Source: Macrophomina tecta
Lineage: Eukaryota > Ascomycota > Dothideomycetes > Botryosphaeriales > Botryosphaeriaceae
Reading direction: 5' to 3'
Length of the DNA: 64,000 bases
Assembly: GCA_024180945.1 (NCBI GenBank)
Contig: JAKSGN010000005.1
Coordinates: 620,001 to 684,000, forward strand
The translations under genes were made by a program, and so were the position numbers. This document shows positions 44,955 through 57,300 of this stretch, in pieces (position 1 is the stretch's first letter; the number at the start of each line of letters is the position of its first letter). The notes below the pieces were generated by a model. The model was not told where the DNA came from and ran no database searches. It saw only the letters and a program-made list of their open reading frames with translations.

Positions 44955-45595
44955 ATGAAGGGCTACCGCATCCCAAAGCGCACCCGCGGCGACTGGTAAC
45001 CCAGCCTTGGCTCGAAACCCCTCTTCACCTCACACTAACACCTCGCTGCTTCCAGCTCGCCCTCTCCCCGCCGGCCCCGCTCGCGCACCCCGCCCCGCCG
45101 CCGCTGCCATCATCGCCGTTACCACGACCCCTCTACTCCCTCTTCGCCAGCGCGCGCGGGGCTCAGCTCACATGGCTGCGCCAGCGCCACGCCCCGCGAC
45201 TTCACCCCCGTCCGCGGCCCCGTCTCCTACAACGACCTCGCCCGCTCGCCGCCCATGCCCGTGCGAGACCGCCAACGCGCCTCGCCGCCTCTTCCGGAGA
45301 CTCAACCACAGAAAGGTTTCAGGCGGATGGCATCATGGCTGATGATGAGGGACGCACGCTAAGCACTATCGATGGCAGCACATTCGTCCCACATGAGACG
45401 GCCGACATCGCACGCGCCGTGCCGCAGGGCAGGGATAACCGGAGCAGCATGTTCCGGGGCGAGCTCGTGCCGCCGCACCTGAAGCACTGGTCGGATGAGA
45501 AGCTCACGCAGCTGCACGTCGGCGTGGTCAATGCCAGAGCGGTGGCAGACCGCATTACGGAGGAGTGCAGGGTGCGCGGTTTGCTGATGGAGTAG
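44955..45595 (+). CDS. Small Arg/Ser/Pro-rich protein, unknown
   Basis: Proposed exons 44955-44995, 45056-45260 and 45323-45595, 172 aa. The first intron (60 nt, GTAACC..TTCCAG) joins MKGYRIPKRTRGD to SPSPRRPRSRTPPRRR in phase. The second (62 nt, GTGCGA..TTTCAG) joins to GIMADDEGRTLSTIDGSTF and the C-terminal HLKHWSDEKLTQLHVGVVNARAV part. The second donor is weak. Without it the protein would end at a stop at 45350-45352 and the last exon would be a separate 86-codon frame starting at ATG 45335. RS/PR repeats suggest an RNA-related role, but no domain is seen. Confidence 0.45.
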
Positions 45596-46145
45596 CTGTG
45601 AGCGGCTCTCTTTGCGGGGTGGATTTCGGCCTCACTTCCTCACAATACGACTTCAGCACGAGAATCGGCTTTTTGTTTCCTTTCGCTATCAACAAACCAT
45701 ACTGTTGGGATAAGCTTCCTTGGTGGGTTACTGGCCGAATAACGGTGTTTTTCAAGGGTCTTTCGCTGAAGATTGTGATGCCAAGGCGTCCTGTGGATAT
45801 AGATCTTTGCTGCAGCTCATAGAGGTATTAATGAAGAGGGCTGGTTGTGCAGGTTCAGGTTCAGAGCTGCGAAGGCAGGCATCTGTTGTGGATGGGCGAT
45901 GCGCAAGTGAGGCGAGGATGGAGGCCTTGAAGGAAAGTTGTAGAAAAAGCCAATTTTCATCGTCGGCCTTTCTCACTTTTCTCCTCACGTCATAGGTTCC
46001 AGTGTGGCACAGATCCTCAGCAATTCGCTTTGATATTAAACATTGCTTCGGACTATTGCTCATGCGCATACTGTCTACAACGTTTACGCTATCACTGAAT
46101 CCAAAACAGCTGTTGCTGACTTCTGATACCCCACGCAGCTCACCA
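45596..46145. other. No gene seen
   Basis: Gap between two convergent genes. No features recognised. Confidence 0.55.
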
Positions 46146-49004
46146 TTACTGATACTGTAAGATAAACGGATCACTAACAATCCACTCCTTGAAATCCTCA
46201 GTACCATTGGGATTCCTATACAGCCTCATCGCACTCAGATTAAATCTGTACTGCCCCTCGTCCGCCCACTCCCCCGACGGCAGCATCCCCGTGAAGTTCT
46301 GGAAATCCACCGACAACCTGTCCTGATTCTTCGGGGTATGCACATCCAACAGCGTCGCCACTTTGCCCCCATCCGCGCTCAGCAAGTCAATGTTCGCGAA
46401 ACGCGTATACATGGAAAATTTGTACTGCAGCCACGGGAAGACAACGCCCAGCTGTGCCTCGGACGAGTTGTCGCGCGGTAACACGAAGACGCGGTTGGGC
46501 TCGATGCGCGGAAGCGGGTAGGTGTCCTTGAGGGTGGCGTTGTACTTAGTCTCATTGGTAGCGGCGACGAGGTGGATGAGCGGCTCGTTGTAGTCGAGGA
46601 CGGGCAGTTCGTAAAGCGAGCAGCCGATGGCGCCCCAGGGCAGGGACAGCGCGTCTTGCGTGCCGTTGATGGAGATCCATCCGCTGAAGAGAGGGCATTG
46701 CGGGGTGAGATGCGCGAATTGGCTGATGTCGGCGGCGACGGTGACGGTTTGCGAGGCGCCGGGCGCGAGGGAGAAGGCTTGCGGCGAGATCTGGATGTCG
46801 GCGAAGTCGGGAGTGAGGCTCATGATGAAATCCGGGTTCGGGTTTGGTGAACGTTCGTCCGGGAAGAAAGGGATTGGATTGGGGTTGCCGTTGCCACGGA
46901 GGGAGTGGACTGTGGCAGCGGGTATGTTCGTTAATTGGTAGTCCTGCGGCCCGTCACCGATATTTTGGACTGTGAACGACAGTTCCCTCTGAAAATTCGC
47001 TGTGTCATTGAAGGATAGAGCTTCAGTGTCCAGCAGTGTTTGACACCGGTAGGCATCATAAGCTGAAACAAGGCCACCGCCTTGTTGCCAAGCTGGTGCG
47101 AGGAATGGATAGGAGAAGTTACTTCCATCACTGAAACCCGCCGGTCTGGCCGTGCTGGCAAGAATTCTTGTAATTTGTTGTGCCGAAAGATTTGGACGTG
47201 CCTTTTTCAGGAGAGCAATAATTCCAGAGATGTATGGGACGGCCTGGGAAGTGCCGCTTAGGACCTCAAAGTATCCATCCTTCCTAGGGAATGTAGAAAG
47301 GATTTGACCTCCAGGGCCGGAAAGTGTAGGTTTGAGAAAGCCAAGGGCAGGGGGGCCAATGCTGCTGAATGTACTGGTCTTCGCAGGAGATATGGGATTG
47401 ATGGCCACGAAAGCAGATGTCGGATAGTCGGTTGTGCTCATGGTAAGTTGAACCCCACCCGCGGAAGTAAACGCCCGAATCAAGCTCAAAGCATCCTCCA
47501 GACCCATTCCAGCAGCTCCCAGAATGCCATGGACAGCCCTGCGCACTGGAAAAGGATAGTTGCCAGGCTGGTTATTGTAGAGCAAAACGTATTTGCCCCC
47601 TAGTGCCTGGATATTCGCCATTTTCTGTTCCGGTGGACATCCACTCGCGCCAACCAGAACTAACACATTGGACAAATCGAGCATTTGTTGAGGTAGCGGA
47701 GAGCAGGCATCGGCTTGAATGGAAGGATCGGGAGAAAGAACGTATAGATCTAAAAGTGGTGGGAACATGGTGCGGTCGGAGGGTAGCCAGAAGAACTCGT
47801 TTTGCGTGTCATTGCCGCTGGCGGAATATTTTGCGACGAAACCGGGAAATTTATACTCAATGGGATCCACCGATCCTACGGCCGGGACAGCAGCGCCACC
47901 GCTGGGCGCCTGTGCCGTGAACGTTCCATTTTGGCCATTGTTCCCCATCGTCGCTATGCAGTATGACGTCCCGTTCTTGTTGACCCTTGACAATACAGCG
48001 CTGATAACATCTGCCCACGTATCAGCCAGTCCCCCCACAAAATCATCGCCTTCTCATCTGCCCAGCGATCAAGATGCCAAGATATGAATGGGAGAAGACC
48101 TACCCTCCTCGAACGGCCCGCCGCCTCCCAAACTCAAATTAATAACATCCACGCCTCTGGCCGCCGCCCTGAGGACGGCATCGACAATGATATCATTGTC
48201 CGCGATCCCCTCACAATCAAAAGCCCTGTATATCTCCAGATTCGCGTCGGGAACCACTCCCACGAGTCCCAGATCTGGTGCCACCGCGCCTATGATGCCT
48301 GCCACGTGCGTCCCGTGCGGCTGGCACTCGCTGTATGGGTCGCCGTCCGGCGTCGCGGACTTCGGCGGCCGGATGCTGTCCCCGACGAGGTCGATGCCGT
48401 ACGTGATGCGATATCCCGGCCCGATCCCGCCCGACAGGAAGGGGTTGAGATAGTCGGCGCCCGTGTCGATGATGGCGATAGTGGCGCCGGCGCCGCGCAG
48501 GCCGAGCTCGTGCAGCCGCGCGACGCCGGTGAGCTCGTGGGTGTTGGCGGCGGAGCTGAACGCCGCGAGGTTGCCGGCGGACGGCGGAGCGGAGGCCCCG
48601 AAGAGCTGGTCGGGCGAGAGGGCGGCGTGCTGGATGGGGCGGGCGATGGAGAGACGCTGAACGGGGTAGACGCGCTCGATGCGGCGGAGGGAGCGGATGT
48701 GCTGCGCGAGCGAGTCGTATGTGAAGGATGAGGTGGCTGTGTCGATTGTGATGGAGAGGCCGTTAAAGAGCGGCGAGTTATAGGTTATGGTTGTCGCAAC
48801 GGTCGGGGCGTCGGGATGGTTGCTGAACGAGTCGCGGATCTCGTTGAAGGCGTTTTCGGGAATCTGCACACGTTAGTCCGTCTCCAAAGCGCTGTTTGAG
48901 AGATCCACCTCATCTTGGATGATTTCAACGATGAAACGATTGGTGGTTGCAGCTGCATGACTAAGTGAAAGGAAAGAAAAGAGAGCGAGTTGTGTAGGCC
49001 ACAT
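46146..49004 (-). CDS. Secreted subtilisin-like serine protease (S8)
   Basis: Three exons (48909-49004, 48104-48863, 46146-48010; introns 45 and 93 nt), 906 aa. ATG 49004 is chosen since it starts a signal peptide (MWPTQLALFSFLSLSHAAA). An inhibitor-type propeptide follows. The catalytic triad is Asp165 (AIIDTGADY), His215 (PHGTHVAGI) and Ser540 (LSGTSQAVPY). The long gap between His and Ser holds a protease-associated insert (about 370-480), as in Vpr/C5a-peptidase-like subtilases. After the catalytic domain a C-terminal beta-rich part (FTVQNIGDGPQDYQLTN) resembles an Fn3-like domain. All triad residues are intact. Role: extracellular protein breakdown; regulation unknown. Confidence 0.92.
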
Positions 49005-52000
49005 AGCGAAAGGTTCTACTGGGCTGCAAAGGAGTGTATGCCCGCAGCAGAGCTTCCAGGCAGGGGCCGATGTGATGAAATATGATCTCCATAATGAGAA
49101 GAGCCTAGTTATCACGGTCGATTGGCGCGCGTGGAGCTAAATTGTATTTTTGGTCCCGAAGACGGTTAGACTTCAAGGAACCATTTAAGCTTAATTCATC
49201 AATACACTTGCCGGACTTCCCGCAAAGGGGACAGTTCATCCCAATTCTCTTAGTCTTTGCTGAACAAGGCTTCTGCGAACCTTCTTTTCACGCCTATGAG
49301 CGCGAAACCGGCCTGGTACATGGGCCGAATACGAAGAGGCAATCAGAACAGACGGCCACAAAGCCACGTACAGCTTGGACTTTCAATCGGTGTTAGCTCA
49401 TTTCCTGATAGAGGCATGCCTTCAAGAGCCGAGGTAGTCAAGCTTTTGCCAAGAGCCGTTGGAGTTCAGGAACAGAAAGCATGGTTGCAAAACCGGAGAT
49501 AGAATTTGCGGGGCGCTGGCTTCATCCTGTGTCGCACGGCCAATCACATCTGTCTAGCAGCATTTTCGCCTTAGTCTAGCACGGAAAACGAATTGCCTCT
49601 CGAGAAGCCCCCTTTTGACTCTTTCAAACGCAGTGGACATTCGTACTCGCCGTCAAGGAGACCCTTCCCAACTACCGAGAGCCTCCGCGTCCCCGATCTA
49701 CGGGCCCCGCTCCACAAACTCAGGATTGAATCTGACTTCGAGCTGCGGAAATGATGTAGAGCGGAAGCAGCCGCGCAGTCCTACTGGACACTCTAAGCTT
49801 CGTGCAGAGTTCTATTTAGGGCACGGCCACCCTCGCACTCCGATGCTCCTAGAGGCGCTACTACTGACAAGACCTGGCTACCCTGCTCTACGTAGCTCTA
49901 ATTTCAGAGCACGCTCTCCTTTGTCATTTCTTGATAGAGCTATCACCCAACTGCTCTTGCCGGCGCCCATCCCTAATGAATTCGACCTCTGCAACAAGCT
50001 CGTAGAGATGGCAGTTTGGTATACCTCTAGAGAATTTTCGTCCCGGGCAGCAGCATTCGAACAGGCAGCTCGCAAGGAGGAGCTGACCGTCCTGTGCTAC
50101 GGAATTTTCAGTCCATAAACGGACGATCTACACACAGCTGCTGTCGAAGTCGCTTTAATTCGCATAGCGCACAAATAAAGCATTGACTCTGGCGGCAAAA
50201 ATTTCTAAATGCTGGTTGTGCTGCCGACCGCCAGGCCTCTGTGCTGCATCACTGCGGTGCGTTGAGCATGCCCTCACGAAACGGGCATTTTGCGCCTACC
50301 ATAGAAGCTCTCGAGACGAGACTTTGTTTCTGAAATGAGGTGCAACGGCTTCTCCCTACCTGTTTGGTTGTGCGTCTGCCGCGCTGGTGGTCCCGGGTTC
50401 CATGAGCAGTCAATGGTGACGCCATCTACCGAAACCCAAGGCCAGAGCCTCACGGCCGACAGCAGCCCTTCACGCTTTCATCCTATGGTGCGCATTGTCG
50501 AGCTTTTTGGCGCCCTGAACTAACCCCCAAGATCTGTGTGGTTGCTCGTGTGCCTCTCTCATTACCTCCTTGTTCAATGAGGAAGTTGACTTTTCTTGCA
50601 TTCATGTTTGTCTATTTGGCGCAAGGTCTTCTGCCTCATCTAAATTCCCGCAATCCCTCGTGAATCTTTCCGGGCCGCGTGTTTGAGCCACATTCGCCTG
50701 AGCCATGGAAGTCTCTGTAGTGCGGCAGCTATGCTATGCACGGTGGAGACACGGCTCTGCAAACGGAGTAAGCCATTGGCCATCCTTCTGCCTACTCCCA
50801 TGGCGGCAATCTTACCTGTGCAACCAATGGCTCTCTAGCGGAGCATATCGCCCCCGTGTCGAGCATCCGATTTGCTCCGAGGCGCGTCCATGTGAGGCAG
50901 CCTCCCTCCACCCAACACCTCTTATTTTCTTCTTCAGCTTCTTTGCGGATTTCGGCTCAGATCAAGGGGGTGAAGCAGTTCTTTTCAGCTTGATCTCTGA
51001 AAGTGCTCTATGGGGTTGCGCCAAAGATTAGCCAGTTTTTGGAACCCGCCTGGGAGGGGGGCGCTGGGCTCCGCTTATCGTCCTGGGCACAGTGTCGCTC
51101 TTATTGCACTCCTTGGGGCTGACGCGAAGGTTGTCACCAGCAGGTCATCAAAAAAAAAAAAAAGAAAAAAAAATATCTTCGTTGTTTTACTGGCCTTGCG
51201 CTGGTTTGCGAGGAAGAGAATCTTTTATTCATTGCCTATTCTGGCGATGCTTGGTCTGGACTTACCATTTAATGCTTGCTCGCTATCGGGATGCGCTTCT
51301 GCATGCCGCTGCTTGCCTAAATGATATTTGTGGCGCCACCTTGGCCGAGCTGTCGTGGTGTTACATTCTCGAATGTTTAGTGGCAGACGGGCTTGCACAT
51401 TCGCCTGCCCGCTAATCTACTAAACATACTATAACAGCCCGCCGCAGTCAGTGAACCGCCGCCGGCATTGTGCCCGCTATTTTCACTTTGACTGGACGCA
51501 CAAGATTGTGTAGCAAAGAGACTTGCGGTTGCGTAAAATCGTGCTATGATCTTATACTTCCAGCTCAGATATGAGGCACGACAGCTTACGCTTCCACATT
51601 GTTTCTGATGCGGCAATGGAGCATTCATGCATATTAGCATTTGATGGCGACAAGTCATTTCAAGGGCTGGTCATAACCCACGCGCGGTTGACTCCTAGAT
51701 ATCATTTCAGATTCGTGGATATTTAGCTATCACGCGTTTCAGGTTTACCACATGTAGTTAGCTCTATAGCCAGAGGATAAGAGGCCCCTCCAGGTCCGCC
51801 TTCTAACACCATCCCAATCCGTACATACATTATTGAATGAACTGTCAATGCACACTTTTCATCACGACTGAGTTCTCGTGGTCAAGACTGCCAAATGAAG
51901 GCTGTAAAGTAGTGGTAATGGGGGATTATCTCAAGCAATCTTAAAGCCCCGTCACTGCCCTCAAAATTCCACTCTAGGAGAATATTGAGACACTGAGATA

Positions 52001-52649
52001 CTGAGACGCCTGGTGAATATGGAACACCCTCCGGAAATGGGTATGGCATGATTTTGGGCCGCAGCGTCCAGTGGGGCTGTCCTGGAGTATGGGGGCTCAG
52101 TGGCATCTGTACAACTGGGTCAAATTGAGATTACAGGAAGCCTGGGATATCAGAAATGCGATTGATGACGCTGGAAGCTCGGGGACCCACCTGTCTGAGG
52201 TCGCTGTGGCTCGACCGGCTCAAAATATGGACGAGGATGTTATCCTAAAGCCAGCCCTTGGCGATGAGCCTTCTTTGGAATGCCATTGGCGCTGCGCTGT
52301 TGGAAGTAGCATGCGTCGCGGACAATGTTGGTGCCAAGCGTAAACACTACTTTTGGGCACACATGAACAATGAGTGTCAAGGGCGAGGCTCTTTCATAGT
52401 CCAATCTGAGCAATACGGTTCAGCCGTACGTCTTGTTGTGAAATGCGACGACAATAACATTGTTGCTAGGCTCCATCTTCAATATCTGGACCTGATCCGT
52501 AACGTTCTCTTCTCCATCCTAACCTCCCAAAACATCACCATCAACCCAAATAGGCAGCTGCGTCCCTCTAGAACTTCATACAACTCCCCGATATTCAATC
52601 ATCTAACTGCAGCAAGCGCCAGACGAGCACTCCAAAACAGCCACTCATC
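49005..52649. other. No recognisable gene; holds inverted repeat copy C
   Basis: Open frames (for example plus-strand 49615-50118, ending LTVLCYGIFSP, and 52258-52737) have no known motif. Copy C of the dispersed repeat is at about 51057-51215, and an A-rich run lies at 51150-51172. Confidence 0.45.
51057..51215 (-). repeat. Dispersed repeat, copy C (inverted)
   Basis: Read on the minus strand it gives TTCGCGTCAGC, CCAAGGAGTGCAATAAGAGC, GACACTGTGCCC and GGGTTCCAAAAACTGGC, the same order as copies A and B. It is closest to copy A. It lacks the GCCAAAAGGCA tail and the TATTTATA element. Confidence 0.6.
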
Positions 52650-53318
52650 ATGTGTCCTCCCTACCAACCTCCGATCAACGCATTCACGCCGCGCACACAC
52701 CCCTGCCCGCTCTCCGCCGAAGAGAGATGCCCTCTGATGTTCCAATCGGGTAAGCTCGCAGTCCAGCACGCGAGCTCGACCCACACCGGCCTCCCCTGCA
52801 AGTTCATGGGGATATCCGACTGCAACCTGTCGTTCTACTCCCAGCACGAGCTCAACGAGCACCAGGAGTGGTTCCCGCACGCGGACCTCCCCCTGCCATG
52901 CCCGCTCGACAAGTACAACGCATGCCACCGCCGGTGCGCCGACGCGGCCGACCAGCAGGCGCACCTGAAGGCGCTCCACGCCGACGAAGTCTACGCGTGC
53001 CCGGACGAGGACTGCGGCCTGGTGTTCACTGGGCCGGGCTTCGTCAACGAGCACGTCAAGAGCGAGCACTCGGTGCAGGCGCGCAAGGCGTTTCCGTGCC
53101 CGATGGCCAAGGTCGCGCGGTGCGGCAGCGTGTTCGTCAGCGCCAACAACGCCAAGTACCACGCCAGGAAGATGCACGCGCGCTTGCAGGTCGAGTGCCC
53201 CGGCAAGGAGGAGTGGGAGTGCGAGCTCCTCTTCGAAAGCAAGGAGTTTGCGGAGATCCATGCCCGGCACGACCACCGGGCAAAGTCGCGCTACCAGTGG
53301 TTGGATGGTGGCAAGTAG
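52650..53318 (+). CDS. Protein with six C2H2-type fingers
   Basis: 222 aa, no intron. Six successive C-x(4-8)-C-x(about 12)-H-x(3-6)-H units cover almost the whole chain, starting at CPLSAEERC, CKFMGISDC, CPLDKYNAC, CPDEDC, CPMAKVARC and CPGKEEWEC. The fourth (CPDEDCGLVFTGPGFVNEHVKSEH) is canonical; the others have a longer Cys-Cys spacing. There is no TGEKP linker, no activation domain and no clear nuclear signal. This fits a fungal C2H2-like DNA- or protein-binding protein. Function unknown. Confidence 0.75.
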   Translation: MCPPYQPPINAFTPRTHPCPLSAEERCPLMFQSGKLAVQHASSTHTGLPCKFMGISDCNLSFYSQHELNEHQEWFPHADLPLPCPLDKYNACHRRCADAADQQAHLKALHADEVYACPDEDCGLVFTGPGFVNEHVKSEHSVQARKAFPCPMAKVARCGSVFVSANNAKYHARKMHARLQVECPGKEEWECELLFESKEFAEIHARHDHRAKSRYQWLDGGK

Positions 53319-54343
53319 GCCCTTTCTTTTGGTGCGAGAAGCTCTCCCACCGGGTGGGAGGAGGGGGAAGGTGTTCTTGGCCGGAATCTTCAGCATTGAG
53401 CGCGGAGAAGGGTTTTAGAAACGGAATCACTGCATGGGGTTATCTAGACACGTAGGAGCTAGTCTTTTCCGCTTTATCTATCTTGTTCATATCTACTTTG
53501 ACCAAGTCATCAACTTTCTAATAACGCTGTGATATGAGTATCTCTGTGAATTCACGTGTAAACGTGTGTGCATGTTTGCAGTGACCAGAAGCAACGGAGT
53601 GACAGGTGAAAATAACCCGTAATATCTCTCCTGGCTTAAGGTTCACATCTATCAAGACTGATGGGCCGCATTCCCCAGATGCGTACAGAGATAGCCATTC
53701 TGCCATTCTGGGAGACTCCAATTACAACAATAGGCGTTATTCTAGCCCTCAAGCTGGATTCAGCTACTGCCATCTCCATAACGGTACCGCTGCATCATTT
53801 GCTTATTCATTCGCCTTGCCTACATTCGAATAGAGGGTCATACATTCCGCGACCAGGCTCCCAAGGTCTATCGCCGCCTCTGACGACATCGGCCATCATG
53901 GCGCAGCATCGTTCGGCGCCTGCAAATACCCATATCGATGGTGAGCTCAAAATATGCGGCGAATTCCTCCTCCTTACCGTCTTATTTCACTCCCGAGAGT
54001 GGTTGTTCACAGCCAGATGTATCTACGGGGAGTTGAGGCAGTCATCCGGACGCGAATACAAGTAAAAGCTCACGTCTGGATGACTGTTTCAACGCCCAAT
54101 AGTGGCTGATAGTGTGCCTGTGTTGCTGCAGGAGCAGGTCCGAGGCCCGGATGGTCCCCCGGGGGAGTTGTGTACGCCGCCCTCAGCAGCGGCGAAGGAG
54201 AGAACCTCAACACCAGCGCCAGCTCTTCGGCCCCAGAGGAAAAAAAGCACCAACGCCCCACGACGCGCCGACACAGCGCCTTATATGCACCACCAACACC
54301 GCCACGTCGTGCGCCGCCGTCGCTGATGCTGCCCGCTGCCGCT

Positions 54344-54374
<31 letters not shown>

Positions 54375-57300
54375 GTCGGCCGCCCATCTCGCTCCCGCCC
54401 CCATCGCAAAGCCGCACGCCCATCGTCAGCCTCACGCGCTAACGGCGGGTAAGCCAAGAAAAAAAAACACAAGCTGACCACCACACGCATGCGGCGTACA
54501 TGCACGCATGCATCTTCGACCGGTCAGTGCGCGGGCGAACACCCTGCTGCAGCAGCGTCAGCGCCGCAAGCGCCGAAACCCAGCCACCAAAGCTGTCGCG
54601 ATTTCCTTCTCGAAGGTTGGCGGGGTGGCACGTGCGGGGCTTCTTTCTTGCTTCTCGAAGGCGTCCGGAACATTCCAGCGCTCGGACGGCATACTGGAAG
54701 AGGGAAGGAGAGAGAGCGAGGCGGGTGGGGCGAGCTGGGTTGGTGTTGCGTTGGGACGGCATGACGAGGTCGTCGTCGTGGTGTGAGTGGGCAGTGGGCA
54801 CCCTTGCTGGATTTTTGTTTTGGCGGTGAGCGATTGCATGCAGGATGCAGGACGCAGGATGCAGTAACTAGCACCGCTTGCTGGGGGTGGGGCGGCCCGT
54901 TTCGCTCTCTCTTTTGTGTTTCGCTGATGTGGTGCGCGTGCTTGCGGGTTGCAGTGCAGGCTGCCTTGTCCTTGCTTTTGCAGCTGCAGGGCAGGGGAGC
55001 GGGCCATGTCGGCGGCCACGTTGCTCACGGGTTGCGGCAGGGAAAGGCGGCATGGGAGGAATGTGCGTTGAGTCATGGCTTCTTCGGTCTTTTTGAGGAA
55101 ATGTTCTGGAAGGGGAGGTGGAGGAGAGTGCTGGGGTTGGGAGAGGGAGAGGGTGTGTGGGAGTGTGGGGAGTTGGAGGGAGGGTGAGGTGGGATGGGGG
55201 GAACCTGGAAGGATGATGCTTGTTTCTTCTGGGCTTTGAATTGACGTCAAGGTTGCGGATGGGATAGGATTTGCCTCGGCAGGATGAGGAGAAGGTGGAA
55301 TTTGAATTCAAGCGCCGTGTCTGTTGGCTGAGAAACTGCAGTGGTTTTTGATGAATAGTCCTGTCTCGAAGGCGATATGATACGAGGATCGTGAAGCTCA
55401 GCTTTCACGAGGCAACGGAGCAACGGGGGCACGGCAGGTTCCTGGAAGCAATTGCGGCCAAGGGCGTCTGACGGCTCCCACATGTCGTTGATGGCAGCTC
55501 TCTTCCTCCATCGCAGATGACACCCAGAACTTTGACGATGTGCAGCGTCGTCCATCTGGCTTCCGGGATGCTCCGATGCCACGTCAAACAGCAGCAAAAA
55601 TAATCTGAAACACGAAACAAAGGCAGATCGCCGCTCCAACAAAGGAAGAGCACTGGATGACGAAACGGCGGCCGGCAGCAGATCAACCATCTCTTGGCGG
55701 CACAGCAGCAGAGATTTCGCCTTTTGAGTCACATCTGAGGAAAACCCACGACCACGCAGCGAGGCATCCTGTCTCACAATCTTCATGCCCAAGATGCTAC
55801 GTCACGGCTCCAGATTCTGCAGCCCACAGCCCTGCGAGCAGTGAAACAGTGCAAATTCTGACGCCTCGCACTTTGCGGTGTGCCGGCGTCCTGCATCAGA
55901 AGCACCAGCGAAGAGAGCGGAAGGGGGAGGGGAAAAAAAAAAGACGGGTGGTGTTGAGAGACTCACGATAGCCGCCACGCAGGCCAGTTGACCGGTCAAG
56001 CACGCTAGCCGCTCACCTTCGCCTCACGCTCTGTCTGTCCATCGTCATGCAGCCACCACAGCCGGCAGCAACACGCCTACACATGCATCCTGCAGTCTCT
56101 CACTCCCCTTGCGGCACCCGACGTCATGCCCACGAACCAAGGACACGTGGACCACCACCCCCCGGTCTTCTAGAAAACAACGTGCAGAGGGTCTCCCGCT
56201 CCGCCCGCCTGTTCGCACGCACCCTCTCGGCTGGCGGCGGCACGGGCAAAAGCAAAAAAGAAAAAGAAGAAAAAAACCTGACTCTTGGACGAAGACACGA
56301 GCGCTTAAGCTAGGATGAAAGCGCAAGGCCCAACGCAGCGAACCCCACCCGCACCCGCGCTATCTCCTCCCTCGGCACGCGCGGCCGTGCCCGTTGCTGG
56401 TCTGCAGACCTCTGAGCGGAGCCCCGCTAGACCGAATGCAGGAATACCCAAACACAAGGCACCCGCGTGTCCTCTGCTGCTGCTGCGCGGCCGCGTAGGA
56501 ACTGCTTCCCGCCCATGCGTCTCGCGCGAGTGGCGAAGGGAAATGCAGTCGGCTCATCAGGGGGGTGGGTTCGGGCTGGAAAATGGCCGGGCCGCAGCCA
56601 CGCGCACCCGGCCGTCCAACCGGAGGAAAGACCTCTCCCTCGCTGATAAAATCCCCCGAGCCGCGTGCGGACATGCAAACAAAAAAAAAAAAAAAAAAAC
56701 CAACAACAGGCGCGTCTGCGGACGCGGGGTGGGGTATCGGAGTGGGGTGAGCAAATGAGCGAGCGCAGGGACCGCCGCGTGCGACACGGGAGGCCGGCTC
56801 TGCGACCTCATTGGATGGGCGTTGTTTGTCACACTTACCGGTGCTGGTTAGGAGCTGCATGCGGGTGCAGGGGGCCGGGAGGGGCTCCTGTGTGTTATCT
56901 TATCCGGGCGATTGCGAACAGGGGACCCGTGCCAGGGTGGTTTTCTTGTTGGAGAGAGTGGGGTCCGGTTCGGAGGAAGGAAGGAAGCGAGAGAGAGACA
57001 GAGAGAGAGAGGGGCAGGGAGGAACAAGTGTGATGGGACTGGCTGGGCGCCCGCGCGGTAGGGATCTCTGCAGAGACGGGCCGAATGTAGTGCGTGCGGA
57101 GAGCGAGGGAGCCATTGAAGGCGAGAGAGGAAGAGAGTCAGCTGGAAGGCCTTGTTTGGTCGTTGAGGGGGATTGCTGGGAAGGAGAAAATTCGAGCGTG
57201 TTGTGCGTTGTGCGGTGGAGTTGTTCGCTACCAGGAAAGCTTCATCCAGAGCGCGCGCGTTAAGTCTCAGATCAGTCGCTCTCTCGTAGCAGGGCCATCC

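Noticed and set aside
54558..55250. Minus-strand open frame of 230 codons
   Set aside because: Ser/Pro/Gln/Thr-rich, no domain, and overlapped by equally long frames on the other strand.
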